IMG/VR virus record: IMGVR_UViG_3300028920_000034
Span: 62,001 to 126,000 of that record
Reading direction: 5' to 3' (one strand)
Length of the DNA stretch: 64,000 nucleotides
From: a virus
Positions 50,033-57,439 of this stretch are shown one piece after another (within the stretch, counting starts at the first letter, position 1; each line of letters starts with the position of its first letter). A program made the translations under genes and the position numbers. The notes under the pieces were generated by a model. That model did not search any database, was not told where the DNA came from, and was given only the letters and a program-made list of their open reading frames with translations.

Positions 50033-50482
50033 TCACTTCCAGTCCGGGAGCTCCACCGCCACCGCCTTGAAAAGCTCCTCCGCGGCACCACCGAGATACC
50101 CGTGGCACTCGTTCATGTCCTTGTTGACCTTGAGCATGAGCTCCACCATGTCAGGAATGCTGCGACCGTCACCCCGACCAGCTTGTTTCATTGCCGGCTC
50201 GAGTTGCTTCATCAGCTTCTCGGCCTTGGCCAGGTCCGCACGATGGGACTTCACCATATCGTGGAACGCTTCGATGTTGGCCATGAGCTGTTTGTACTGT
50301 GGGGGCTTGAACGCAGGCTTCCACCTGGACTCATCCAGCTCCTCGTCCTCCCCGAACATCTCGGGCTCGTACTCCTGGAGCCAGGCATCGAAGCCCTCCG
50401 CGGGCTCATTGGTCTCCTCGGGCTCGAGGCCGAGCTGGGAGCGGATGGATTCGATCAGGTCTCTTCCGGTCTCGGTGGGCAT
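50033..50482 (-). CDS. Internal head protein candidate with N-terminal targeting helix
   Basis: 149 residues. GRDLIESIRSQLGLEPEE (6-23) is a clear copy of the shared helix. A canonical L-x-E|A does not follow, which is an exception in the set. An acidic stretch (about 26-52) precedes a coiled helical body (QLMANIEAFHDMVKSHRADLAKAEKLM). GGAGG precedes the ATG. No family is recognised. Confidence 0.55.
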   Translation of the reverse strand: MPTETGRDLIESIRSQLGLEPEETNEPAEGFDAWLQEYEPEMFGEDEELDESRWKPAFKPPQYKQLMANIEAFHDMVKSHRADLAKAEKLMKQLEPAMKQAGRGDGRSIPDMVELMLKVNKDMNECHGYLGGAAEELFKAVAVELPDWK

Positions 50483-50572
50483 TGTCGCCTCCTGGTGTGT
50501 TCTGCCTAGTGTCCTGCATATCCTACATGGCGGACACCTGACAAGTCACGCGGATTTTTGGCCCCCCGATTT

Positions 50573-50646
50573 TTGGCACGCCTGTTGCTTCTTCTTAATT
50601 AACCTTATCTCTCCCTTTGGAGAGTAAGAGTCAAGAGGGTCTCCGG
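50573..50646 (+). promoter_or_regulatory. Intergenic repeat E: sigma-54-like promoter, antisense to late genes
   Basis: TTGGCACG at 50573-50580, four bases, then TTGC at 50585-50588, a full match, with T-rich sequence upstream. The leader with CTCTCC-CTTT-GGAGAG and TCAAGAGGGTCTCCGG is nearly identical to copy B. It points right, into the 3' end of the small membrane protein gene. Confidence 0.6.
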
Positions 50647-50650
50647 TGGG

Positions 50651-50779
50651 CTAGTGGCGTCTTGGGCCGCCCAGAATGCGCCCGATGGTGCGCCACGCCG
50701 CGAGCCATGCGAGCCATGCGAGGGTGCCAGCCACGGCTACGGCGCCGGTGCCCACCAGGAGCCATCCCCACCAGGGCAT
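50651..50779 (-). CDS. Small membrane protein
   Basis: 42 residues: MPWWGWLLVGTGAVAVAG then LAWLAWLAAWRTIGRIL and a basic end. One tryptophan-rich membrane helix (about 3-30) is followed by a positively charged C-terminus. Its ATG overlaps the upstream stop (TGATG). Next to two lipoprotein genes it could be part of a lysis or envelope module. Confidence 0.5.
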   Translation of the reverse strand: MPWWGWLLVGTGAVAVAGTLAWLAWLAAWRTIGRILGGPRRH

Positions 50780-51072
50780 CAGGACCCAAGGCGCGTGGTG
50801 ATCTGCTCACCGGCGGAGATTGGCAGGACGCTCAGGTATCCCTCGAGCCAGTCCGGGTCGCATCCCTCCGCGGGAAGCGCCAGCACATCGTCGGGGTTGC
50901 CGTCCGGGCGCACCGCCTGGCGCATTGCCTCCTTGGCCGCCTGGCGCCCGATCATCCATTGCTCGCGCTGGGCCAGCGTCTTGTCCGCCATGCTGGTGAC
51001 GCCCGGGGTGGCCTCGTCCGGCTCACCGAGTAGGGTTCTCGCTGCGACAATCGGATCGGTCTCTTCTGGCAT
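50779..51072 (-). CDS. Small unknown protein sharing a GYLSxLP motif
   Basis: 97 residues; ATG at 51072 follows AGGAGG. The C-terminus DPDWLEGYLSVLPISAGEQI then TTRLG matches a segment (91-113) of the protein at 54610 (DWREGYLSALP...RRRLG). The N-terminus has RTLLGEPDEATPG, like the leucine and L-x-E signal of the larger proteins. Function is unknown. Confidence 0.5.
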   Translation of the reverse strand: MPEETDPIVAARTLLGEPDEATPGVTSMADKTLAQREQWMIGRQAAKEAMRQAVRPDGNPDDVLALPAEGCDPDWLEGYLSVLPISAGEQITTRLGS

Positions 51073-51095
51073 TGGTTCCTCCTGTGCCCCCGATT

Positions 51096-51689
51096 CTACT
51101 CGGGGCGCGCGCACGCGGCAACGGCCGGGGTGGCCCAGGGGTTGTTGTGCTTCGGATAGAGCACCACCCTGGCGAGCTCGGCCTTGAACAGCTTGAGGTT
51201 CGGAGCCGTCACCACGATGCGTCCCCACTGGACCGTCGCCCGGAAGTTGCACACGCACGGGCACGCGGGAGTAGGCGTGCGAAGCCCACAGCACTCGTCC
51301 TTGATCTGGAGTCCCTTGGCTCGGCAGAGCTCGCACCTGGCGAGTGAGGGGACGAGCTGCTCCCCGGAGCACTTGGACACGTACCAGTCCGGGGGCACCA
51401 TGACGGCGAAGCTCCGGCGACGAATCTCCTTGATCTCCCCGGCCGCCACCAGGCACGCCTCGAGGTGGTCCACCAGGGTGTCCACCCGGGCCCGGAACGC
51501 ATCGGTGTCCTGGTCCGCGGGGGTCCAGATGGGTGTGCCCTTGGGCGTGGCGCGCCACTTGTCGCACTGGGGCATCTTGTAGCTGGTGGGGCTGGACAGG
51601 AAGGCGCTGTAGGGCTTGACCAGCTTGGGGCAGCCGCACGCCGCCAGGGCCACCGCGGCCCCGGCCAGGAGCATGGTGAGGCGCCTCAT
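51096..51689 (-). CDS. Predicted lipoprotein, cysteine-rich
   Basis: 197 residues. The signal sequence RLTMLLAGAAVALAACGC has a lipobox L-A-A-C. The mature part contains many cysteines (KCSGEQL, RCELCRAKG, ECCGLRTPTPACPCVCNFR), suggesting disulfides in the periplasm. Its ATG overlaps the preceding lipoprotein stop. Role unknown; envelope modification, exclusion or lysis are options. Confidence 0.6.
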   Translation of the reverse strand: MRRLTMLLAGAAVALAACGCPKLVKPYSAFLSSPTSYKMPQCDKWRATPKGTPIWTPADQDTDAFRARVDTLVDHLEACLVAAGEIKEIRRRSFAVMVPPDWYVSKCSGEQLVPSLARCELCRAKGLQIKDECCGLRTPTPACPCVCNFRATVQWGRIVVTAPNLKLFKAELARVVLYPKHNNPWATPAVAACARPE

Positions 51690-52159
51690 CGGAACACGGT
51701 GTTGCAGTCGGGCACCAGCTCGGTGGGCCTTGAGGCCGAGACGTTGTGCTGGATCTTGACTTCCTTGGAGCTCCCCGGCTGGACGGTCACCCCCTTTCGG
51801 GAGTTGGTGGAAGCCGTGTAGTCCGAGCTCACGGTGGTGTCCCCGTCCGTGTGGCTGCCGCCATCGAACTTCAGGTGGCACGTCACGTCCCCGGTGACGG
51901 CCTTGGCCGTGGGGTTGTGGAGCCAGACGGTCACGGTCACGAAGTAGGTGCAGCCGGTGTTGTCGCACTGGCCGGGCAAGATCCACAGTTTCTTGACCAC
52001 GGTTTGGTGGGGTCCTGCCTGGGCTGGGTCCCCGCGGTAAGGCTTGTCCTTGGATTCCTGGGTTCCTCCGAACACGTCACACCGCTTGCAGCCGCCGCCG
52101 GTGAGGAGCCAAGCGATGGCCAGGAGCACCACCAGGATAAGGGTCAGGGTCCGGTTCAT
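51686..52159 (-). CDS. Predicted lipoprotein or membrane-anchored protein
   Basis: 157 residues. TLTLILVVLLAIAWLLTGGGCKRC is a hydrophobic signal ending in a weak lipobox (G-G-G-C). The mature part is an immunoglobulin-like beta domain (YFVTVTVWLHNPTAKAVTGD, VTCHLKFDGGSHTDGD). AGGTGAATC stands before the ATG. It is coupled to the next lipoprotein. Confidence 0.55.
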   Translation of the reverse strand: MNRTLTLILVVLLAIAWLLTGGGCKRCDVFGGTQESKDKPYRGDPAQAGPHQTVVKKLWILPGQCDNTGCTYFVTVTVWLHNPTAKAVTGDVTCHLKFDGGSHTDGDTTVSSDYTASTNSRKGVTVQPGSSKEVKIQHNVSASRPTELVPDCNTVFR

Positions 52160-52306
52160 GATTCACCTCCGGTGCAGAGCATCGTAGCCCACCAGGTGAG
52201 CTGCCCGGAATAATTTTCGGCCGATTTTCACCGCTACCGGCCACGCCGTGGGGGTTTTGCCTGTGCTTTTCAGTAGGTTGCGCCTGATTTTCGGCGCGTG
52301 ATGAAA

Positions 52307-52340
52307 CCCTCAATCGGGTCGCCAAAACCGGAAGTGAGGG
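52307..52340 (-). terminator. Terminator-like hairpin after the gene at 52341
   Basis: CCCTCA and TGAGGG pair directly after the stop codon, with an inner GGT/ACC pair, and a short T-rich tail (TTTC) follows on the minus strand. The rest of the 181-base gap up to the lipoprotein gene also has GCGCC-N8-GGCGC. It separates the internal protein block from the lipoprotein group. Confidence 0.5.
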
Positions 52341-53375
52341 TCATGCGCGCTTGGCCAAGAGGGCCTCGAGGGCCCGCTTCTTGGCCTTGAGCTTGCGCTC
52401 GAGCTCCTCCGCCTCGCGCCCGGCCGCGCGGTCCCGGTAGCTCATGCCACGCTCTGCCAGCCGCCGCTCACGCCAGTCGTGCGTCACTCCGAACCCGGAG
52501 TCCTTGCGGGCCTCCGCTTCCGTCTTGCGCCTCGAGTACACGAAGGCGTCCCCGCAGCTCACCTTGAAGTTGGTGCCGTACTTCCCACCCGAGGGCCCCA
52601 CCTCTACCGGCGGGGGCTGCATCTTCTGGATCTGCTTCCAGATGGTGCTGTACTTCTTGGCCCGGTCCTTGAGGGCCGCGAGCTTGCGCTCCCACTTGGC
52701 GATGGTCTTCGCCGCGCTGGCGCCGGCCTTGGCTGTTGGCAGCAATGAGCTGCCCTTCATGCAGTTCGTCCCCACCACAGCCGTCCGCTTGTCTGCGAGC
52801 TGGACGGTGGCATGGACTTCGTGGGGGCGCCCGCACCTGGCGCACCAGCTCTCGGTGCCCGAGCCCTTGATCGGCACCCAGCGGTCATCGATCTCCTCAT
52901 AGTCCCGGGTGTCCACCACGTCCAAGATCTTGACGATGGTGTCCGGGTCCAGGCCGCCCTTCCAGCGCGTGCGCCGCTGGCGCGGGGGCTTGCGCTTGCT
53001 CGTCTTGGCAGCGAAGTCCAGTACGATCTGGCTCGCTTCGCCCAGGAGCTCCTTGGCGCCCGGGGCGAGCTCAATGGCGATGCTTTGAACGTGTGCCATG
53101 TACCCTGGTTCCCGTGGCACGCGATAGCCGTCCGCGGTCCTGAGAACGGCCAGGCCCTTGTCCACCAGAGACTTGCAGGCGTTGTAGTCCCGGCCGCCCC
53201 CACGTGTTCCGTGTGCAGACCGTGGCCCATGATAGGACCATGCCTCCGCCGTGTAGTAGCCTCTGGATGGATCCAGGAGCTGCTTCAAGATCTTCTGTTC
53301 CGTCTTGTTGAGCCTGGAGCGCCGTGGTCGCGCTTCCGCCAGAAGTTGCGCGAGCTCCTCGAGTAGTTGCTTCAT
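52341..53375 (-). CDS. Winged-helix and zinc protein with N-terminal targeting signal
   Basis: 344 residues. KQLLEELAQLLAE|ARPR gives the shared signal with L-A-E|A at 12-15. NKTEQKILKQLLDPSRGYYTAEAW and RDYNACKSLVDKGLAVLRTADGYRV (about 24-90) look like a winged helix. WCARCGRPHEVHATV and GTNCMKGS (about 178-210) look like a zinc site. Lys-rich helices close the protein. The DNA-binding prediction is from pattern only. Confidence 0.57.
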   Translation of the reverse strand: MKQLLEELAQLLAEARPRRSRLNKTEQKILKQLLDPSRGYYTAEAWSYHGPRSAHGTRGGGRDYNACKSLVDKGLAVLRTADGYRVPREPGYMAHVQSIAIELAPGAKELLGEASQIVLDFAAKTSKRKPPRQRRTRWKGGLDPDTIVKILDVVDTRDYEEIDDRWVPIKGSGTESWCARCGRPHEVHATVQLADKRTAVVGTNCMKGSSLLPTAKAGASAAKTIAKWERKLAALKDRAKKYSTIWKQIQKMQPPPVEVGPSGGKYGTNFKVSCGDAFVYSRRKTEAEARKDSGFGVTHDWRERRLAERGMSYRDRAAGREAEELERKLKAKKRALEALLAKRA

Positions 53376-53378
53376 GGC

Positions 53379-54608
53379 TCAGTCCCTGTTGAGCACCTTG
53401 GACACCAGGCGCTCGTATTCCACGCCTTGCCCGACATGATGCTGATCGTCGTCCTCGAATTCAGCGAACGGATCGTGCCCCGCTTGCTCGAGATAGTAGC
53501 TCACGTACTCGCGCTTGGCCGCGCCAGCGGGGACCGTCTTGAGCCAGTTGACGAACAGCTCTCCGCCGTAGGCCATCTTCGTGGCACGCTTGGACGCCTT
53601 GGCGCCCTTGGTGGCGAGCTGCTTCACGGCCGTGAGGTAGGCCACGGTCCACATCTGCCCGGCCTTGCGTTGCTTGCTCTCGTCCCACCCGAGGCTGTCC
53701 AGGATGTTGGCCAGCGAATTGGTCTCACCCATGTCGCAGTTGATCGACGGGCGCCGCTTCCACTGCTCCCAGCCTTCCAGGATGCCACCTCCGAACGCCT
53801 CGGATGCCTCCTTGGACCGCTGATCGATCTGCGCCCTGGCCACCACAGCCATCGCCTCGCGGATTTCTCCCACGATGCGCTCGAGCACCTGGAGCCCCTC
53901 CTTGTAGAGCTCCTTGTACTTGCCTTGCCCGCGCATCTCGTGAGGCATCTTCTGGGCGAGTACCCGGTCCTGGGCCGGGGAGAGCTCGCGGCCGGTCTGG
54001 AGCTGGGCCACCAGGGACTGAAGGAAGTCGTCGTCCTGGTAGGTGGGGATGGCTTGGATCTTGGAGATCATCGGAGCGTTCTTCTGGGCCCTGGCCTCCT
54101 GGGCCTTCCGCTCACCGTGGGCATCGTACAGGGTAGGCGCATCACCGTCGCGCTCGAAGGTGGTCTGCTCCACCCCGATCACTTCGCCGCCGTGATGCGA
54201 GTCCGCCTCCTTGCCCCGGCCAGCGCGCACCTTGAGCTTGGCCCGAGCCACCACTCCTCCGCCGTCCACCACGAAAGCGAAACCGTAGTAGCGGACCTTG
54301 CTGGCCGTCCGTGTGCCGAAACCTTGAATCCGGTCGGTCACCATGACGGCCATGTCGTTCGGGCCCTTGAGGTACGGCCGGGCCCACTGCTTCACCAGTG
54401 GGTTCGCCTTGAACCACCTGTCCTGGAGCTTGCGGTAGAGGAACTTCGCCTGGGCCGGAGACTTGAACTTGCCCCCGTTGTACTTGGCCAGGGAGTTGAG
54501 GGACTTCATCATGTCCTGTGGGTCGGGCCCACCGAGCCCCTCCACCAGCTCTGCGAGCTCCTCGAGGAGCATTAACGGGTATCGCTGTTTGTAGGTGGCC
54601 TTGTTCAT
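53379..54608 (-). CDS. Internal head protein candidate
   Basis: 409 residues; ATG at 54608. PLMLLEELAELVE|GLGG (11-27) is a version of the shared signal with L-V-E|G. The body has a beta-rich domain with ASKVRYYGFAFVVDGGGVVARAKL, helices (ELYKEGLQVLERIVGEIREAM) and a Lys-rich section near 330. No enzymatic motif is recognisable. Confidence 0.55.
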   Translation of the reverse strand: MNKATYKQRYPLMLLEELAELVEGLGGPDPQDMMKSLNSLAKYNGGKFKSPAQAKFLYRKLQDRWFKANPLVKQWARPYLKGPNDMAVMVTDRIQGFGTRTASKVRYYGFAFVVDGGGVVARAKLKVRAGRGKEADSHHGGEVIGVEQTTFERDGDAPTLYDAHGERKAQEARAQKNAPMISKIQAIPTYQDDDFLQSLVAQLQTGRELSPAQDRVLAQKMPHEMRGQGKYKELYKEGLQVLERIVGEIREAMAVVARAQIDQRSKEASEAFGGGILEGWEQWKRRPSINCDMGETNSLANILDSLGWDESKQRKAGQMWTVAYLTAVKQLATKGAKASKRATKMAYGGELFVNWLKTVPAGAAKREYVSYYLEQAGHDPFAEFEDDDQHHVGQGVEYERLVSKVLNRD

Positions 54609-54609
54609 G

Positions 54610-56253
54610 CTACTCGCTGTCCTCGAGGGCCATCGCTGCCGCGGATGGCCGGCTTTGGAGCTTACGCACCAGGTCCTTGAGGAGCCCTTTCGCGCGCCAT
54701 GCGCCCGCGCGGGCCTTGCCCACCAGCTCGGCTGCGTCCCGGGCATCGATCATTGCCGCCCGCGGGGGCGGGGGGTCCATGCGTCCGAGTAGGTCCGCGA
54801 GGGAGTCCGCGCCACGCAGGTCCACCTGGGCGTCCATGGCTGCCCGGGCGATGTACTCGAGGGGGTTGGCCTTGATCTGGTGAGCCGCGCCGCTCGGGAG
54901 GTGCAGCTTGACGGCCTCGAGGAGCCCCCCGAGGGTGTCCGTGGACTCCTGGGCGCGGAGCTTCTTGAGGTGGGCCTCCATGGATCGGATGGTCTGCTCG
55001 AGCTTGCCCTTGAGCTTGCGCTCATCACGGGAGAGCTCCCCGGCCATCCTGGCGATGGTCCGGTATTCGGCCTTGATCGAAGCGAGCTCCGCCTCGAGCC
55101 GGTCAGCGACCGTGGCCTTGGCCTCCCCGAACATGCCGGTCTGAATCGGGTCCGGACGCCGCTTCTCGGAGCCGCCGGCCCCGGGGCTGATGGTGACCGT
55201 CATGGAATCGTAGATTGCCTGGTGGGCGATCTCCACCTGGGCATTGCCCTTGCGGTAGATCCACCTGTTGCGATGTTCCCAGCCGCCCGGCTTGAACCCC
55301 GCCTCGGTGAACCCCTTGCGCTGGAGCCATTCGATGATGGCCTTCCGGCACTCATGGGGGCGCCCCACGTCGTCCTTGGACAGCACCATGCCTTGGCCGC
55401 CCTTGCCCGGCTCCACCTTGAACCGGCCGTACCGCTTGATCGCCTTGGCCAGCGCCATGGCGAACGCCACGTCCGGATCCACCAGGGGCCGGCTTTCCCC
55501 GAATAGTGCTCCCTGGCCGGTGAACTCGCGCCGGGCCGGCTTGTGCGCGCTGGGGCCTTCGGGCCCGCGTAGCTGGATGTTCCGAGAGTAGATGATCCGA
55601 ATCCCCTTGAACGGGGTGGACGATTCGATGCTCACCTCGTCCCGGTCCCGCTTGTAGATCTGCCGGTAGGGCTTGCCCCACTCGAAATCGTCCGGCTTGC
55701 CGGTCGTCTTGGCGAGCTTGAAGCCCTGACCCAGGAGGAACCGCTTGAGCTTGCGGCGCACCTCCTCGCCCTTGTTGCCCACGTCGTCGCACTTGAGGGC
55801 GTAGCTCATCGGGCCAGCAGTGTCCTGGTACTTCCAGGAGCCGGTGCCTTTGAGCTTCTCCTTGAGCTTCTCCCCGAAGTCGGCGCCCTTGGACTCCTCG
55901 AGCTCGATGCCCTCCCCGAGGCGCCGCCGGGCCTGGACAGCCACCTCGAGGGGTAGCGCGGACAGGTAGCCCTCCCGCCAGTCCTTGTTGTCGGACTTCT
56001 GGGGCACCTGGACGGCGAGCTTGGCTCCGCCTCGCCGCATGTCCACCCGGGCCGTGGCCGCGCCGGCCTTGAACGCCTTGCTCAAGGTGTTCACGCCCGT
56101 CTTGGACTTGAGCTGGGCGAGCTTGGTTTGCAGGGCCGCCACGTTGCTCGCGTCCCGATGTAGGTCTCCGAACCGGCGCTTCTTGCGCCCTTCATCGAGC
56201 TCCATGCCGGCCGCTTCGCGGATACCCTGTAGCAGATTGTCCAGATGGTTCAT
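54610..56253 (-). CDS. Large internal head protein candidate
   Basis: 547 residues; ATG at 56253 overlaps the upstream stop. NHLDNLLQGIREAAGMELDE|G (2-22) is a clear signal. Residues 91-113 hold the DWREGYLSALP motif shared with the gene at 50779. The middle has two similar beta-alpha blocks of about 100 residues, each with a K-R-F or I-x-WLQRKGF helix and a strand (EVSIESSTPFKGIRIIY; VEIAHQAIYDSMTVTI). The end is a coiled coil and an Ala-rich part. No family is recognised. Confidence 0.58.
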   Translation of the reverse strand: MNHLDNLLQGIREAAGMELDEGRKKRRFGDLHRDASNVAALQTKLAQLKSKTGVNTLSKAFKAGAATARVDMRRGGAKLAVQVPQKSDNKDWREGYLSALPLEVAVQARRRLGEGIELEESKGADFGEKLKEKLKGTGSWKYQDTAGPMSYALKCDDVGNKGEEVRRKLKRFLLGQGFKLAKTTGKPDDFEWGKPYRQIYKRDRDEVSIESSTPFKGIRIIYSRNIQLRGPEGPSAHKPARREFTGQGALFGESRPLVDPDVAFAMALAKAIKRYGRFKVEPGKGGQGMVLSKDDVGRPHECRKAIIEWLQRKGFTEAGFKPGGWEHRNRWIYRKGNAQVEIAHQAIYDSMTVTISPGAGGSEKRRPDPIQTGMFGEAKATVADRLEAELASIKAEYRTIARMAGELSRDERKLKGKLEQTIRSMEAHLKKLRAQESTDTLGGLLEAVKLHLPSGAAHQIKANPLEYIARAAMDAQVDLRGADSLADLLGRMDPPPPRAAMIDARDAAELVGKARAGAWRAKGLLKDLVRKLQSRPSAAAMALEDSE

Positions 56254-56561
56254 GGTGTGCGTTCTTCCTTGGCTGCCGCCGCCTGGACTTCCTTGGCCTT
56301 GGCTTCGATCCCCTTGGCGAGGGCGATCACCGCCTTCAGGTCTCGGCCTTTGACGGCCTTGACGAGCTTCAGGAGCTTGCCGTGGATCTCGCCAGTGCAG
56401 TTGGCGATCTCTGGCCACTGGTCCTTGCGTGGCTTGGGGTCGAGCCGTCCCGCCGGGGCGCTTCCACGGTGGCGTCCGGCGAGAATATCGTCAGCGCCCC
56501 ACCGGGTCTCGTCCACTGGCTCGAGCCCGGCCGCTTGGCGAATCTCCTCGGTGATGCTCAT
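56250..56561 (-). CDS. Small internal head protein candidate
   Basis: 103 residues. SITEEIRQAAGLEPVDE|T (2-19) matches the shared signal, with V-D-E in the cleavage position. The remaining 84 residues are Lys/Ala-rich and helical (KLLKLVKAVKGRDLKAVI), similar in size to T4 internal proteins. Its ATG follows CACTAGGAGCACC-like spacing. Function unknown. Confidence 0.55.
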   Translation of the reverse strand: MSITEEIRQAAGLEPVDETRWGADDILAGRHRGSAPAGRLDPKPRKDQWPEIANCTGEIHGKLLKLVKAVKGRDLKAVIALAKGIEAKAKEVQAAAAKEERTP

Positions 56562-56568
56562 GGTGCTC

Positions 56569-57429
56569 CTACTTCGCGGCGAGGATCTTCGCGCCAGCGA
56601 GATTCACCACATCGAACTCGGAGCCATAGCCGGTGTCCCGCCCGCGGTAGACCTTCACGTGCAGTGGCTTGGGCGAATAGATGTTCAAGCGGTCCTCGAA
56701 GTCCTGTCCATCGGTGGCCATGCGGATGGCAGCCTTGAGGCGCTTGAGCCCCTTGATCGTGCCGCCAGAGCCCTGGACCATGCCGGTGTACTTCTTGCCG
56801 TTGGCAGTCTGAATCGTGAACGTGAGACCGTCCTTGTTGTGACTGGCCATCGCCTCGGTGAGCCCGGCCGCTTGGCGCACATCTTCCACCAGGTCCGCGG
56901 AGAACTCGGTGTCCTCATGCCGAGCTCGCTCCACCTTCCTGACGCCCTCATAGGCTGCCTTGGTGGCCGCCACCGAGGCTTCGATGGCCTCTTTCAGCTT
57001 GTAGGGGATGCCCTCTTTTCGGCTGTCGATGCCCTCCATGCCAGCCACCACCTGGTTGGCATAGTGGGCTGCCAGCTTCGCGTTTGCCCCAACGGTGCCC
57101 CGCTTCGGATTGTAGGGGGAGCGAACCTCGTCCAGCTCGGTGTCCTCCGTGTGGCCCTTGAGGGCCCACTGGAGAGCTGTCACCAGGTTGTCCACGTTGG
57201 CACCCTTGGCTTGCTCCCGCTTGGCGAACACCCAAACGCTGTTGAGCTTCTTGGCTGGCACGTTGTTCTTGAGCCAGTTGGCGAGCTTTTTGATGTGGGT
57301 GTTGCTCCACCTGGCAGGGTTGGTTTTGATCCCCGCGTTGCTGGCGAAGCTGGAAACGATTTTGGTAAGGGCTGGGTCCACCGCTTCGCCCAGCCCGGCT
57401 TCGGCGCGGATGCTTTCGATGATGTTCAC
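56569..57429 (-). CDS. Internal head protein candidate
   Basis: 286 residues starting with GTG at 57429, where AGGAG lies 5-10 bases upstream. NIIESIRAEAGLGE|AVD (2-18) is the shared signal with L-G-E|A. Helical segments (IVSSFASNAGI, HIKKLANWLKNNVPAKKL) and a C-terminal beta-rich domain (GLTFTIQTANGKKYTGM, PLHVKVYRGRD) follow. A second L-x-E|A (AAGLTEA, near residue 180) could release the C-terminal domain. No family is recognised. Confidence 0.57.
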   Translation of the reverse strand: MNIIESIRAEAGLGEAVDPALTKIVSSFASNAGIKTNPARWSNTHIKKLANWLKNNVPAKKLNSVWVFAKREQAKGANVDNLVTALQWALKGHTEDTELDEVRSPYNPKRGTVGANAKLAAHYANQVVAGMEGIDSRKEGIPYKLKEAIEASVAATKAAYEGVRKVERARHEDTEFSADLVEDVRQAAGLTEAMASHNKDGLTFTIQTANGKKYTGMVQGSGGTIKGLKRLKAAIRMATDGQDFEDRLNIYSPKPLHVKVYRGRDTGYGSEFDVVNLAGAKILAAK

Positions 57430-57439
57430 GATGGAGCTC

